From positions 248,001-312,000 of the forward strand of contig RFGC01000018.1 of the NCBI GenBank assembly GCA_003697135.1: 64,000 bases of DNA, in the 5' to 3' direction. Below are positions 19,139-30,405 of this stretch, piece after piece. The position numbers were made by a program, and so were the translations under genes. The notes below the pieces were generated by a model. The model ran no database searches and was not told the DNA's origin. It saw only the letters and a list, made by a program, of their open reading frames with translations. Position 1 is the first letter of the stretch, and every line of letters begins with the position of its first letter. The stretch is from Acidobacteriota bacterium (GTDB lineage Bacteria; Acidobacteriota; Blastocatellia; Pyrinomonadales; Pyrinomonadaceae).

Positions 19139-20941
19139 TTATTCGCTTTGAACTTTCAGGACTGCTAAAAAGGCTTCTTGTGGGATTTCGACGCGTCCGA
19201 TCTTTTTCATTCGTTTTTTACCTTCTTTTTGCTTTTCTAGGAGTTTGCGCTTTCTCGTAACGTCGCCACCGTAGCATTTTGCCAGAACGTTTTTGCCCAT
19301 AGCTTTTATGGTTTCACGAGCAATGACTCTATTACCAATTGCCGCTTGAATCGGCACTTCAAAAAGTTGCCTTGGTATCAATTCTTTCATCTTCGCAACC
19401 AAGGCTCTTCCCTTTGTGTAAGCGTTTGAGCGATGCAGAATCACTGAAAGCGCATCAACAGGCTCACCTGAAACCAAAATATCCAGCTTCACAAGATCAC
19501 CTTCTTTGTAGCCGATGAAATGGTAATCGAAAGATGCATAGCCGCGTGAAACGGATTTCAAGCGATCGTAGAAGTCTAAGACTATTTCATTTAGCGGTAG
19601 TTCATAAACCAGCATGACTCGACCTTCTGCAACATACTCGAATTTTTTCTGTATTCCGCGCTTTTCTTCAAGTAGAGACAATATGCCGCCGAGGTATTCA
19701 TCATTTGTCAGAATAGTCGCTTCAATGTAAGGCTCTTCGATTTTCAGAATCTTGCCTGCATCGGGCATTTGGGCGGGACTGTCAATTTCTAGAACTTCGC
19801 CTTTTGTGGTTGTAACTCTGTATCGAACGTTCGGTGCTGTCGTTATCAAATCTAGGTTGAATTCTCTTTCCAGGCGTTCTTGTATGATTTCCATGTGAAG
19901 TAGTCCCAGAAAGCCACATCTAAAGCCAAATCCCAATGCGGCAGAAGATTCGGGTTCATAGAAGAACGAGGCGTCATTTAAGCGGAGTTTTTCCATTGCA
20001 TCTCTCAGGTCTTCATACTGCGCCGAATCTGTTGGATAGAGTCCTGCAAAAACCATTGGCTTGATTTGTTGAAAGCCCGGAAAAGGCTCGGCTGTTGGGC
20101 GAGCGGCTTCGGTTATAGTGTCGCCAATCTGAACGTCAGCTACTGTTTTGATTGAGGCAGTTAAAAACCCGACTTCTCCAACGCTGAGTTCATCTACAGG
20201 TATCGGACGCAAGCGGTTTACACCCAAAGATTCAACAGAATACTCGCGGCCCGTATTAAAGAACTTTATTTTCATTCCCTTTCTTATCGTGCCTTCAATT
20301 ATACGAAAAAGCACTATGACGCCGCGGTAAGAATCATACCAAGAATCAAAAATCAAAGCTTTCAAAGGTGCGTCTGGATCGCCTTTCGGTGGTGGGATTT
20401 TTGAAATGACAGCTTCTAAGACTTCGTCAACGCCTTGACCTGTTTTTGCACTTGCCAGAATTGCTTCGCTTGCATCTAGCCCGATAATTGTTTCGATTTG
20501 CTCTTTGATTCTTTCAGGATCAGCGCTTGGAAGATCAATTTTGTTCAAAACCGGAATCAATTCAAGGTTATGTTCGATTGCAAGATAAGCATTTGCAAGT
20601 GTTTGGGCTTCGACGCCTTGCGAAGCATCAACAACCAAAAGCGCACCTTCGCAAGCTGAAAGACTTCTTGAAACTTCGTAAGAAAAATCAACGTGGCCGG
20701 GTGTATCAATCAAGTTCAGTATGTATGTGTTACCATCTTTTGCTTTGTATTCAAGCCGAACCGCATGAGCTTTGATCGTTATACCGCGTTCTCTTTCTAA
20801 GTCCATGTTGTCGAGGATTTGGTCTTCCATTTCTCTTTCTGAAACTGCTCCGGTGCGCTCAAGGATTCTGTCTGCAAGCGTTGATTTACCGTGGTCTATA
20901 TGAGCGATGATCGAGAAATTTCTAATAAACTGCGGATTCAT
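19139..20941 (-). CDS. lepA: Elongation factor 4 (LepA)
   Basis: Ribosome-associated GTPase of the EF-G superfamily, 600 residues, acting in translation under stress and in initiation or subunit biogenesis. The G domain carries [10 protein letters not shown], the effector region [21 protein letters not shown] and NKIDLPSAD. The LepA-specific C-terminal domain follows ([21 protein letters not shown]), where EF-G would have domain IV. It begins at an ATG with the extended start [18 protein letters not shown]. It is apparently monocistronic with its own promoter. Confidence 0.98.
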   Translation of the reverse strand: MNPQFIRNFSIIAHIDHGKSTLADRILERTGAVSEREMEDQILDNMDLERERGITIKAHAVRLEYKAKDGNTYILNLIDTPGHVDFSYEVSRSLSACEGALLVVDASQGVEAQTLANAYLAIEHNLELIPVLNKIDLPSADPERIKEQIETIIGLDASEAILASAKTGQGVDEVLEAVISKIPPPKGDPDAPLKALIFDSWYDSYRGVIVLFRIIEGTIRKGMKIKFFNTGREYSVESLGVNRLRPIPVDELSVGEVGFLTASIKTVADVQIGDTITEAARPTAEPFPGFQQIKPMVFAGLYPTDSAQYEDLRDAMEKLRLNDASFFYEPESSAALGFGFRCGFLGLLHMEIIQERLEREFNLDLITTAPNVRYRVTTTKGEVLEIDSPAQMPDAGKILKIEEPYIEATILTNDEYLGGILSLLEEKRGIQKKFEYVAEGRVMLVYELPLNEIVLDFYDRLKSVSRGYASFDYHFIGYKEGDLVKLDILVSGEPVDALSVILHRSNAYTKGRALVAKMKELIPRQLFEVPIQAAIGNRVIARETIKAMGKNVLAKCYGGDVTRKRKLLEKQKEGKKRMKKIGRVEIPQEAFLAVLKVQSE

Positions 20942-20969
20942 ATTCGATGGTTGCTTCGGTAATACTTAA

Positions 20970-20999
20970 ATTATAGTTTACTCAATTGACACCTGAAAA
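20970..20999 (-). promoter_or_regulatory. Predicted promoter of lepA
   Basis: On the minus strand, TTTTCA (20999-20994), an 18-bp spacer and a perfect TATAAT (20975-20970) lie about 30 bases before the lepA ATG. The -35 is weak and the -10 is consensus. Confidence 0.5.
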
Positions 21000-21106
21000 C
21001 TCGAAGAATTTTATTCGGTATGTGCGCAGAAAGCATTTTGGACAAAATTTTTCGGTTTTTGAAAATGAAGTTCAAACTGGACTCGAATTAAAATATCCTT
21101 TTGGGT

Positions 21107-21898
21107 ATGGCTGAAGAAAAAAGCTCAAGAGCTGTAGCGCGTGCGCTTTCGATGCTGGAGCTAATAGCAGAAAGCAGAAATGGTTTGACAAATTCAGATT
21201 TGAGCCGAAGGCTTAAGATTCCGAAAAGTTCAGCTAGTTACATTCTGCGGGAATTGGAAAGGAGAAACTATGTTCACAGAGACAAAAACGGAAAATATAG
21301 GCTTGGATTGAAGTTGATGAGTCTCACAAGTTCTGCTGCTGTTCATCTCGACATAAGAGAGATTGCTAAGCCTGTTTTGGAGGAATTTTTGGAAAAAAGT
21401 CGCTTGCCCGAAGCACATTTAGCGGTTTTGGATAACGGACGAGCTGTTTATATCGAAAAGGTTGAAGATGAAAGCTGTTTTATAAAGATGGATATTTGGG
21501 TTGGACACAGGTTACCTGTTCACACGACTGCAATTGGCAAGGCTTTGGTCGCTTTCTTGCCGAAAGAAGAGGTTCTGAAAATACTGCAGATTCACGGCAT
21601 GGAGAAAAGAACTAAAAACACCATTACGTCGCCACAAAAGTTTTTGTTGGAATTGGAGAAAGTTCGCAAGCAAGGATTTGCTGTTGATGACGAGGAAAAT
21701 TCCGAAGGTGTCAGATGCGTTGCTTCACCCATCTTCGATTCTTCTGGCCGCGTCGTTGCCGCTTTCGGGACTTCAAGCGTGACCTTTTACATTGACGATG
21801 CAAAACTGCCAAGAATAGCAGAATTAGTTAAAAAATCAGCCGCCAAAATCTCAAAGATGCTTGGCTTTGCGCAAGCGAGCAAGCTTCAAAGCCCATAG
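21107..21898 (+). CDS. IclR family transcriptional regulator
   Basis: Regulator of about 263 residues. The N-terminal winged helix-turn-helix (about 8-70) contains LTNSDLSRRLKIPKSSASYI. The C-terminal effector domain has the IclR pattern HLAVLDNGRAVYIEKVED and HTTAIGKALVAFLP. The ligand is not predictable; IclR proteins often control aromatic-compound or acetate metabolism. ATG 21107 is preferred over TTG 21101. The ribosome-binding site is poor and TAAAAT lies only 12 bases upstream, so the leader is very short or absent. It converges with guaB. Confidence 0.92.
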   Translation: MAEEKSSRAVARALSMLELIAESRNGLTNSDLSRRLKIPKSSASYILRELERRNYVHRDKNGKYRLGLKLMSLTSSAAVHLDIREIAKPVLEEFLEKSRLPEAHLAVLDNGRAVYIEKVEDESCFIKMDIWVGHRLPVHTTAIGKALVAFLPKEEVLKILQIHGMEKRTKNTITSPQKFLLELEKVRKQGFAVDDEENSEGVRCVASPIFDSSGRVVAAFGTSSVTFYIDDAKLPRIAELVKKSAAKISKMLGFAQASKLQSP

Positions 21899-21919
21899 TT
21901 TGTGACAAGCGATGAATTT

Positions 21920-23401
<1,482 letters not shown>

Positions 23402-24196
23402 TTATTTTGTTTTTTTGGGTTCATCAATCGTAATTTGTCCAGATTGTAAAATCTGTGGCAAATTTTGTTTGTTGATTTCAAAATCCACAATGTTTCGATT
23501 TTGTGGCGGTTGCGGTGGTTTTATCGGCTTTCCGTTTAGAGTCAACTCTACTGCATTTGCAAAACCTTTGTAATAGCGAATTCGTAGCGACTCCTTAGCA
23601 ATGTAGGTTTCTGCTTTTTCGGAAGTTATCTCCTTCATTGTTTTTTGCCCGTCTGCTATGGCTTCGATCCAAACCTTTGGAGCTGAAACCTTAAGCTCCA
23701 ATTTGATCTCATCGAGTTTTTCTTTAAGTTCTGAAGGATTTTGCACGTTCAGTTTTTCTTGGCTTGAATGCTGTTCAGGAGTTTTTTCAAGGCTTTCGCC
23801 CGACTGAAAGTAGCCGACCAAGACTATGCCACCCCAGATCAGTAAGCCAAAAGCTACGACTCCAATAATGATTGTTAGCAATCTCGATTGTGTTTGGTTG
23901 TTGTCAACAAAAACTTCTGAAGGTCTGTATAGTTTCGGCTCTTCTTCGACTTTGTTTTGCTGGCTCATCAAGCGAGTGTAGTCTTGAAGAGCTTCTTGCT
24001 CGTCAATTCCAACGCATCGAGCATAGAGTTTCACGAAGCCTTTGTTAAAGACACCTCCCGGTAAACAGCTGTAGTCGTCTTTTTCCATGCACTCAATATA
24101 GTGAACTGAAATACGAGTTTGTTCGGCGACGTCGTTTATCGTCATTCCACGTGCTTCGCGTGCTTGCCTTAACTTTTCGCCAAGAGTCAGACTCAT
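23402..24196 (-). CDS. RodZ-like membrane protein with N-terminal helix-turn-helix
   Basis: Bitopic protein of 264 residues. A cytoplasmic Xre-type HTH_25 domain (1-75, LGEKLRQAREARGMTINDVA) is followed by one membrane helix (106-129) and a periplasmic DUF4115-like domain (about 165-255). This is the layout of RodZ, which links MreB to the cell-wall elongation machinery. No mre genes are in the window. The pairing with guaB is unusual for rodZ, so the RodZ role is inferred from architecture alone. Confidence 0.83.
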   Translation of the reverse strand: MSLTLGEKLRQAREARGMTINDVAEQTRISVHYIECMEKDDYSCLPGGVFNKGFVKLYARCVGIDEQEALQDYTRLMSQQNKVEEEPKLYRPSEVFVDNNQTQSRLLTIIIGVVAFGLLIWGGIVLVGYFQSGESLEKTPEQHSSQEKLNVQNPSELKEKLDEIKLELKVSAPKVWIEAIADGQKTMKEITSEKAETYIAKESLRIRYYKGFANAVELTLNGKPIKPPQPPQNRNIVDFEINKQNLPQILQSGQITIDEPKKTK

Positions 24197-24309
24197 TAGG
24201 CTTCTTCAGACGTCTGTGGTATTAAAATTGAATGTTATCTCTAATGAGCCTTTTTCTCAAGCATGCATACCACGAAATTTTTGAGCATCAAGTCAATTCT
24301 AACCGGGCT

Positions 24310-24338
24310 TTGAAAATCTGTGTAAACATAATTAGAAT
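24310..24338 (+). promoter_or_regulatory. Predicted promoter of the cystathionine beta-synthase operon
   Basis: TTGAAA (24310-24315), exactly 17 bp, then TAGAAT (24333-24338), 35 bases before the ATG at 24374. This is one of the clearest promoters in the window. No riboswitch-like fold was seen in the short leader. Confidence 0.65.
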
Positions 24339-24373
24339 TTAACGTTGCGATAAAAATTTGAAGGATTAAGAAG

Positions 24374-25735
24374 ATGAGAGCATACAACAGTGTTTTAGAG
24401 TTAATCGGGAATACTCCTCTTGTCAGAATCAACAAAATCACGAAACAATATGGCATAAAAGCACAAATCTACGGCAAGATGGAATCTCTGAATCCCGGTT
24501 ATTCTGTTAAGGATAGAATCGGGATTGCAATGATCGAAGATGCCGAAAAGAAAGGGCTTTTGAAGCCCGGAGGCACGATCATAGAAGCAACTTCGGGAAA
24601 TACGGGCATCGGATTAGCTCTTGTTGCGGCTGTGCGCGGTTATAAATGTATTTTCGTCATGACAGACAAAGTTTCGGTTGAAAAGAGGCGATACTTGAAA
24701 GCCTTAGGAGCAGAGATAGTTATTTGCCCAGCAGCGGCCAAATACGGAGCACCAGACCATTATCTTGAAACTGCAAAGAGAATAGCTAAGCAAACTCCGA
24801 ACTCGTTTTATCCCGATCAATACAGTCATCCTGCGAATCCTTTGGCGCATTACAACACGACGGGACCGGAGATTTGGCGAGATACCGAAGGGAAAATCAC
24901 TCATTTTGTTGCAGGAATTGGAACAGGTGGGACAATTTCGGGAACAGGGCGATATTTGAAGGAAAAAAATCCGAACATTAAGGTTATAGGAGCTGATCCT
25001 TATGGTTCGATTTTCAAGACCTACAAGGAAACTGGTTTAGTGCCTGAGGCTACGCCTTATTTGGTTGAAGGTATCGGGCAAAACATGCCCGTCGAGAATG
25101 CCGATATGAAGATAATTGATGAAATAATCAATATCACCGATAGGGAATCCTTCGAGATGTCGCGCCTTCTTGCTCGTCAAGAAGGAATCTTTGCTGGAGG
25201 CTCAACAGGCACTAATCTTGCGGCGGCTTTGAAAATAGCTAAAAATCTTGATGAAAACGCTGTTGTGGTCTTCATCGTTTGCGATACGGGCGAGCATTAT
25301 TTGACGAAGCATCATTCGGACGAATGGATGAAAGAAAAATTGATGCTTGAACCGCAGAAAATCACGGCTGAATTGATTTTGGAAACCAAATCAAACGGCG
25401 CACCAAAAGAATTGGTTTTCGTTACACCGAACGAAACTGTGGGCGAAGCATTAAAGAAAATGAACAAGAACGGTATTACTCAACTTCCTGTTTTGGAAGG
25501 CGAAAAATCCGTAGGTAGTTTGCGCGAAAATCAGGTCTTGGCAAAACTTCTCGAAGACCCAAGTCTTTTGAATGCACCTGTAACTGAAATCATGGACAAA
25601 AGTTTTCCAATTGTTCATCCGGACACAAGCGCAGAAGAAATAAAATCAAAACTTAGGAAATCTCCAGCGGTTTTGGTAGAGACATTTTCAAGAATAACTG
25701 GAATAATCACAAGAGCAGATATGCTGGATTTGTGA
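24374..25735 (+). CDS. Cystathionine beta-synthase (PLP enzyme with CBS pair)
   Basis: PLP enzyme of the cysteine synthase/CBS family, 453 residues. The catalytic domain has the PLP Lys46 in SVKDRIG, the phosphate-binding SGNTG loop and [10 protein letters not shown]-like [15 protein letters not shown]. Two C-terminal CBS domains (about 335-450) make it cystathionine beta-synthase-like rather than plain CysK, so it probably condenses serine and homocysteine in transsulfuration. O-acetylserine sulfhydrylase activity remains possible. It has its own promoter and is followed after one base by the FHA gene, so their translation is coupled. Confidence 0.9.
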   Translation: MRAYNSVLELIGNTPLVRINKITKQYGIKAQIYGKMESLNPGYSVKDRIGIAMIEDAEKKGLLKPGGTIIEATSGNTGIGLALVAAVRGYKCIFVMTDKVSVEKRRYLKALGAEIVICPAAAKYGAPDHYLETAKRIAKQTPNSFYPDQYSHPANPLAHYNTTGPEIWRDTEGKITHFVAGIGTGGTISGTGRYLKEKNPNIKVIGADPYGSIFKTYKETGLVPEATPYLVEGIGQNMPVENADMKIIDEIINITDRESFEMSRLLARQEGIFAGGSTGTNLAAALKIAKNLDENAVVVFIVCDTGEHYLTKHHSDEWMKEKLMLEPQKITAELILETKSNGAPKELVFVTPNETVGEALKKMNKNGITQLPVLEGEKSVGSLRENQVLAKLLEDPSLLNAPVTEIMDKSFPIVHPDTSAEEIKSKLRKSPAVLVETFSRITGIITRADMLDL

Positions 25736-25736
25736 G

Positions 25737-27317
25737 ATGCCGAAAGCAAAACTCATAATTGACGGAACAGAAATCCCGCTTGAAGACGGAATAACGACTA
25801 TAGGAAGAGCGCCAGATAACAAAATCTGTTTGGCTGAAGACTCTAATGTTTCACGCTATCATGCTGAAATCGAATGTAAAGACGGAAGGTTCTGGCTTAC
25901 GGACGTAGGAAGTCGCAACGGAACGACCATAAACGGAATCTCTGTAAAAACAACCGTGGAGCTATTCGACGGTGATTTAATAGTTTTGGGCGGGACAAGC
26001 CAAATAAAATTTCATATTGAAAAGAGCGAACCGGAAACTGAAAAGCCGCAAGACACTGAGAGTAACTTTGCAAGTGAATCATCGGCAATTGAGGCGCCGA
26101 AATCGGAAATAGTTGAGCAAGCATCAGTGGAAGTCTCGAAAAAGTCATCATTTCCATTGATTTTGATGGGATTTTTCGTAGCTTTAATGATGATTTTCGT
26201 AGCGGTTTTGGCTTTCTTCCTTTACGGAAGTTTTGCTAAACCAGCTTGCGAAGTAAAAGCCAAGATCGTAAGCCCGGAAAGTGGCGATTTGATTGATAAG
26301 GAGACGGAAATCAATATCGAAGTTCAGAACGGCGAATGTTTAGAGCGCCTTATTGTTTTACTGGAAGATGAACCAGTAGCGATAATTGAACGCCAACCCT
26401 TCGTTGCTACCTTGAATCCTGCTGATTTTCCGGAATTTGCCGATGGCTTGGAGCATTCGTTGAAACTTGTTGTAGAAGATTCAAACGGTAAAAGATCAAG
26501 CGCCGATGCCATCTCAATAGCTTTGGAGACAGCAAGCATTAAGAAACCAGAGGAAAGAGACATTTCGCAGGCTGGTAGCGAGGATGGTTTCAGTAGTGAG
26601 AACAATCTTGAAGGTAGTTCTTCATCTAGCAACTCAAAGCCCAAGATTTCTCTAGTCGAGACTCAGCAAGCAATTCAGCAAATTCTAAAACAGTTTTCCG
26701 GCAACTTTTCATACAAGTTCGATGAACAATTTTTACGAGAAGTGCAGAGCAAAACAGGCGAATATGCTGAGGAAGGCTATTTTTCAAAAGCCGAAACTTA
26801 TCGTGATTTGATAAACATTGAATTTCACAAGGAAAACGGACTCGACGCTCCGCTTGGATTTCTCTTGGCGATGAGCCGAAGTAAATTCAATCCGCAAAAA
26901 CAAGGTGACAAAGAAGGCTTGTGGCAACTTTCTGATGAGTTTCTGACAGCAAACGGTTACAAAACTCTTTGTCCGAACGAGTCCTTAAGTAACAAAGAAC
27001 AATCTTGTGCCGCAAAAACAGCGGCTGTCTATACAAAGGCTTTGTTTTTGAAGGTATTTAATGGCGATCTGATTTACGCAATAGCCGCTTTTGGAATGAA
27101 TGAGCAAGAGGCTTTTTCTTGGGCGTCGAGTTTGCCTGCAAGTAGAATGGATTTTTGGAAAGTAGTAAAGAAGCCTCAGCAGAGAGAGAATTTAGTTAGG
27201 TTTTTTGCCGCGGCTATAGTTGCAGAAAATCCGCAGAAATTCAATCTCAAAAGGGATAGACCTATCTCCGAATTATACAGAAGCCTAATGATTAACCTTC
27301 CTGCTTCCAATCGTTAA
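25737..27317 (+). CDS. FHA-domain membrane protein with an Ig-like and a degenerate transglycosylase-like domain
   Basis: Protein of 526 residues with a rare architecture. Residues 1-95 are a forkhead-associated domain with the phosphothreonine-binding set (R24 in TIGR, S39 and H42 in SRYH, N61 and G62). A low-complexity acidic linker leads to one membrane helix (139-164). Outside the membrane lie an Ig-like segment (about 172-265), a Ser-rich linker, and a region (about 365-470) that resembles soluble lytic transglycosylases (FLLAMSRSKFNP, then EGLWQLSD). The position of the catalytic Glu appears to be Arg381, so it is probably a binding domain. The start is one base after the previous stop. 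No Ser/Thr kinase gene is in the window. Confidence 0.78.
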   Translation: MPKAKLIIDGTEIPLEDGITTIGRAPDNKICLAEDSNVSRYHAEIECKDGRFWLTDVGSRNGTTINGISVKTTVELFDGDLIVLGGTSQIKFHIEKSEPETEKPQDTESNFASESSAIEAPKSEIVEQASVEVSKKSSFPLILMGFFVALMMIFVAVLAFFLYGSFAKPACEVKAKIVSPESGDLIDKETEINIEVQNGECLERLIVLLEDEPVAIIERQPFVATLNPADFPEFADGLEHSLKLVVEDSNGKRSSADAISIALETASIKKPEERDISQAGSEDGFSSENNLEGSSSSSNSKPKISLVETQQAIQQILKQFSGNFSYKFDEQFLREVQSKTGEYAEEGYFSKAETYRDLINIEFHKENGLDAPLGFLLAMSRSKFNPQKQGDKEGLWQLSDEFLTANGYKTLCPNESLSNKEQSCAAKTAAVYTKALFLKVFNGDLIYAIAAFGMNEQEAFSWASSLPASRMDFWKVVKKPQQRENLVRFFAAAIVAENPQKFNLKRDRPISELYRSLMINLPASNR

Positions 27318-27430
27318 ATCGCACCAACCGCCAGATAAAAGTAAAAATTCTTCGCTGAAGTTTCAATCATTTTCAAGCTTGTAAATCTTTGAAGTTTCGT
27401 TTTGCAAGAATCTTTTTACATTAGGCAAAT

Positions 27431-27458
27431 TTGATTTGCTAACTATTTCGGCTAGACT
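27431..27458 (+). promoter_or_regulatory. Predicted promoter of the S1/P1 nuclease gene
   Basis: TTGATT (27431-27436), 16 bp, TAGACT (27453-27458), 26 bases before the ATG at 27485. Confidence 0.5.
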
Positions 27459-27484
27459 AATTTGAGTTGGTGAGGGCTTTTGAG

Positions 27485-28423
27485 ATGAGAGTAGCAAGGC
27501 TTTTGCTTGTTTTTGTCTTAGTTTCGTCGGTTTTTGCATGGGATGATGTAGGTCACAAGGCTACAGCCTATATTGCATGGCAATTGATGTCGCCGCAGGC
27601 ACGGGAAAAGGCTGTAAAAATTTTGCTTTCCGCTCCAGAAGATTCTCATTTAGCCGTTTTTTTCTCAAACTACAGTGCAAGACCGCTAGAAGTGCGTCAA
27701 CTGGAATTTTTCATGATGGCTTCCGTTTGGGCTGATGTTGTCAGAGACCGTAACTTTCCTGTTCGCAACAGCAAGTATCACAAGAGCGATTGGCATTATT
27801 TTGATAAATTCTGGAAGTTTGAAAACGGAAAAGTCAAGTTACTCGAAAATCCCGAAGGTGAAAGCGGTGGCAAGGCGGTTGAAAAACTTTTTGAATTAGA
27901 GAAAATCTTGCGCGATCCGAGCGTGCAAGATTCTGAAAAAGCAATCGCTTTAGCTTGGTTTCTGCACATTGCGGGCGATATTCATCAGCCACTGCACAAT
28001 TCGGCAAAAGTAACTGAAGCCTTTCCTAAAGGCGATCAAGGCGGAAACCTGTTCTTGCTTACACCAAAAGGAACACCACGAGAAAAACAAGAGAATCTAC
28101 ATTGGTTTTGGGATTCAATCATCATTCGCAATATTGAACGAGGTAGCGCTTGCGATTTGGATTTTATTCCTAAAATTACCGAAATGATAACGGCTGAGTA
28201 TCCATTATCTTCAATGCGCAACAAGCTCGAACTTGGAAAATATGATAAGTGGCACGAAGAGGCTTTTGAGATTGCAGTAACGAAAGTCTATCCACCGACG
28301 CTTAAAATGTTCGAGATGCCTTCGGAAGAATACCGCAAAGAGGCTTTCAGGATTTCAAAACAGCAAATAGCTTTAGCTGGCTATCGCATCGGAGAAACCT
28401 TGAATCAGATTTTCGGGAAATAG
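27485..28423 (+). CDS. Secreted S1/P1-type zinc nuclease
   Basis: Extracellular or periplasmic phospholipase C/P1 nuclease-fold enzyme that cleaves single-stranded nucleic acids and removes 3'-phosphates. The signal peptide (residues 1-18) ends so that the mature protein starts with Trp19. In this family that Trp supplies the N-terminal amino and carbonyl zinc ligands. Further ligands are in DDVGHKA and HIAGDIHQPLHN. The length of 312 residues is normal. ATG 27485 follows GGTGAGGG by about 9 bases, so the TTG at 27467 is rejected. It likely scavenges phosphate or nucleosides from outside DNA and RNA. Confidence 0.92.
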   Translation: MRVARLLLVFVLVSSVFAWDDVGHKATAYIAWQLMSPQAREKAVKILLSAPEDSHLAVFFSNYSARPLEVRQLEFFMMASVWADVVRDRNFPVRNSKYHKSDWHYFDKFWKFENGKVKLLENPEGESGGKAVEKLFELEKILRDPSVQDSEKAIALAWFLHIAGDIHQPLHNSAKVTEAFPKGDQGGNLFLLTPKGTPREKQENLHWFWDSIIIRNIERGSACDLDFIPKITEMITAEYPLSSMRNKLELGKYDKWHEEAFEIAVTKVYPPTLKMFEMPSEEYRKEAFRISKQQIALAGYRIGETLNQIFGK

Positions 28424-28458
28424 CCGATGCTTTTGGCGGATAAACCAGAAAAGAAGCT

Positions 28459-29616
28459 ATGGACTACAAGCAAGTAATTGGCTTTTTTGATTCTCGAAAA
28501 GAGCAAATTCTTCAAGCAATCAGTGATTTGGTTGAGATAGAATCGCCTTCCTTTGATCGGCTTGGAAGTTTCGCTGTTGTGGATTTTCTGGCTGAAAGAG
28601 CGGGAAAATTATCGTGTGTTAGGAAAATCGAAAAGATTGAAACTGAATACGGCAAACACCTAATCATTCGGGCGTTTGATGCCCCGAAGAAAGTTTTGCT
28701 CGTAGGGCATACCGACACGGTGCATCCGAGAGGAAGCAAGCTGAAGAATCCAACTAGAATCGAAGGCGATAGGTTTTATGGTTGCGGAATCTTCGACATG
28801 AAAGCAAACTGCGTGTTGATGATTGAGGTTTTGAAAGCATTTGAAGAGCTTAAAATCTCGCCAAAATACGGAGTGACGATTTTTCTTTCGTGCGATGAAG
28901 AAGTTGGAAGCAAGACAGGGCGAGAGGTAGTTGAGCGTGAAGCTCAAGGTTCGGCATTTTGTTTAGTTTGTGAGCCTTCTGCTGATGGTAAGGCAAAGAC
29001 GGGCAGGAAAGGCACGGCTGGTTATGTAGTCAAGGCTTATGGAATACCGGCTCATGCCGGTTTAGAGCCACAAAAAGGAGCTTCGGCGATTCTTGAGCTT
29101 GCAAGACAGATAGAGAAAATTCACCTTCTCAACAATGGTCAAACCAGCGCTGTTGTTTGTCAGATTAAAGGAGGGACAGCTCCGAATGTTGTCCCAGCGG
29201 AGGCTGAATGCACGGTTGATGTTCGTTTTACGAGTTTAGATGAAGCAATTAGAGTAGATCAAGCGATAAAATCTCTAAAGTCTTTCGATGAAAGAGTGCG
29301 GTTGGAAATAACAGGCGGTATAAATCGTCCTCCGTTAGAAAGAAACGAAAAGGTATTGGCGCTTTACAATCACGCAAAGAAACTAGCCGAAAAACTGGAC
29401 TACGAACTAGGGGAAACGCAAGTCGGAGGTGCTTCGGACGGCAATTTTGTCGCATCTCTTGGAATCCCAGTTTTAGACGGACTTGGCATTAGAGGCGGTG
29501 GCGCTCACACGCTCGAAGAATACATCTTCATCGAAGATATACCGAAGCGAGCATCGCTTTTGTTTGCTTTGTTGCAAGAGAATTTTCCTGATTTTGAGAC
29601 TTCCGAAAGCCTTTGA
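28459..29616 (+). CDS. M20 family metallopeptidase (carboxypeptidase G2/ArgE-like)
   Basis: Di-zinc exopeptidase or deacylase of 385 residues. Metal and catalytic residues lie in VGHTDTVHP (H84, catalytic D86), FDMKANC (D113) and CDEEVGS (E147/E148), with a dimerisation insert around residues 195-300. It has no signal peptide. The closest pattern is the glutamate carboxypeptidase group, but the substrate is not readable. It lies 35 bases after the nuclease gene and 6 bases before xthA, so these are one transcription unit. Confidence 0.9.
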   Translation: MDYKQVIGFFDSRKEQILQAISDLVEIESPSFDRLGSFAVVDFLAERAGKLSCVRKIEKIETEYGKHLIIRAFDAPKKVLLVGHTDTVHPRGSKLKNPTRIEGDRFYGCGIFDMKANCVLMIEVLKAFEELKISPKYGVTIFLSCDEEVGSKTGREVVEREAQGSAFCLVCEPSADGKAKTGRKGTAGYVVKAYGIPAHAGLEPQKGASAILELARQIEKIHLLNNGQTSAVVCQIKGGTAPNVVPAEAECTVDVRFTSLDEAIRVDQAIKSLKSFDERVRLEITGGINRPPLERNEKVLALYNHAKKLAEKLDYELGETQVGGASDGNFVASLGIPVLDGLGIRGGGAHTLEEYIFIEDIPKRASLLFALLQENFPDFETSESL

Positions 29617-29622
29617 GGATTT

Positions 29623-30393
29623 ATGAAAATCGCTACTTGGAATATAAATTCAATTTCCGTAAGGCTAGAGCAAGTTTTAAGGTGGCTTCAGGAAACTCAA
29701 ACAGAAGTGCTTTGTCTTCAAGAGACAAAATGTCCTGATGACAAGTTTCCCGTTTTTGAACTAAAATTTTGCGGTTATGAAACGGCGTTTATTGGGGAAA
29801 AGTCCTACAACGGTGTCGCCATAATTTCGCGCTATCCGATTGAAAAAGTCCAATATAATTTGCCTGATGATACTGCAGATGCTTCAAAACGCTTGATCTC
29901 ATGTGTCATCAAGGGTGTTAAAATCGTAAATGTTTACGTTCCGAACGGGACAGAGCTTTGGTCGGATAAATATCATTTCAAGCTGGATTGGCTGATGCGT
30001 TTGAGGGAGTTTTTGGATTCTAATTTCCGAAAGGACGAAGATGTTTTGTTGTGCGGAGATTTCAATATAGCGCCCGACGAGCGAGATGTTTGGAGTGTTG
30101 AAGCTTGGGAAGGGAAACTTCACTTTTCAAAGCCTGAAAGAGCGGCACTTGAACACCTGAAGAAATGGGGTTTTGTTGATGTTTTCCGAAGATGCAACGG
30201 CGATGTGAAAGAATTTTCGTGGTGGAATTATCGAGAAAATGCGTTTGCCAAGAATCAAGGTTTAAGGATTGATTTGATTTGGACTTCGGAAAGTCTTGCA
30301 CAGAAATGCACTGCTTGTTGGATTGATAAAAGAGTGCGTGCTTGGGAGCGTCCTTCGGATCACGTTCCTGTTGTTGCAGAATTTCAGGTTTGA
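29623..30393 (+). CDS. xthA: Exodeoxyribonuclease III
   Basis: Base-excision-repair AP endonuclease and 3'-5' exonuclease, 256 residues. The metal and catalytic set is present: ATWNINSI at the start, CLQETKCP (Glu metal ligand), LCGDFNIAPDERDV, and the final PSDHVPVVAEF with the Asp-His pair. It starts 6 bases after the M20 peptidase stop and is followed 12 bases later by the ACMSD-like gene. This places a repair enzyme among catabolic genes. Confidence 0.96.
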   Translation: MKIATWNINSISVRLEQVLRWLQETQTEVLCLQETKCPDDKFPVFELKFCGYETAFIGEKSYNGVAIISRYPIEKVQYNLPDDTADASKRLISCVIKGVKIVNVYVPNGTELWSDKYHFKLDWLMRLREFLDSNFRKDEDVLLCGDFNIAPDERDVWSVEAWEGKLHFSKPERAALEHLKKWGFVDVFRRCNGDVKEFSWWNYRENAFAKNQGLRIDLIWTSESLAQKCTACWIDKRVRAWERPSDHVPVVAEFQV

Positions 30394-30405
30394 GCATGGA
30401 AAGCG

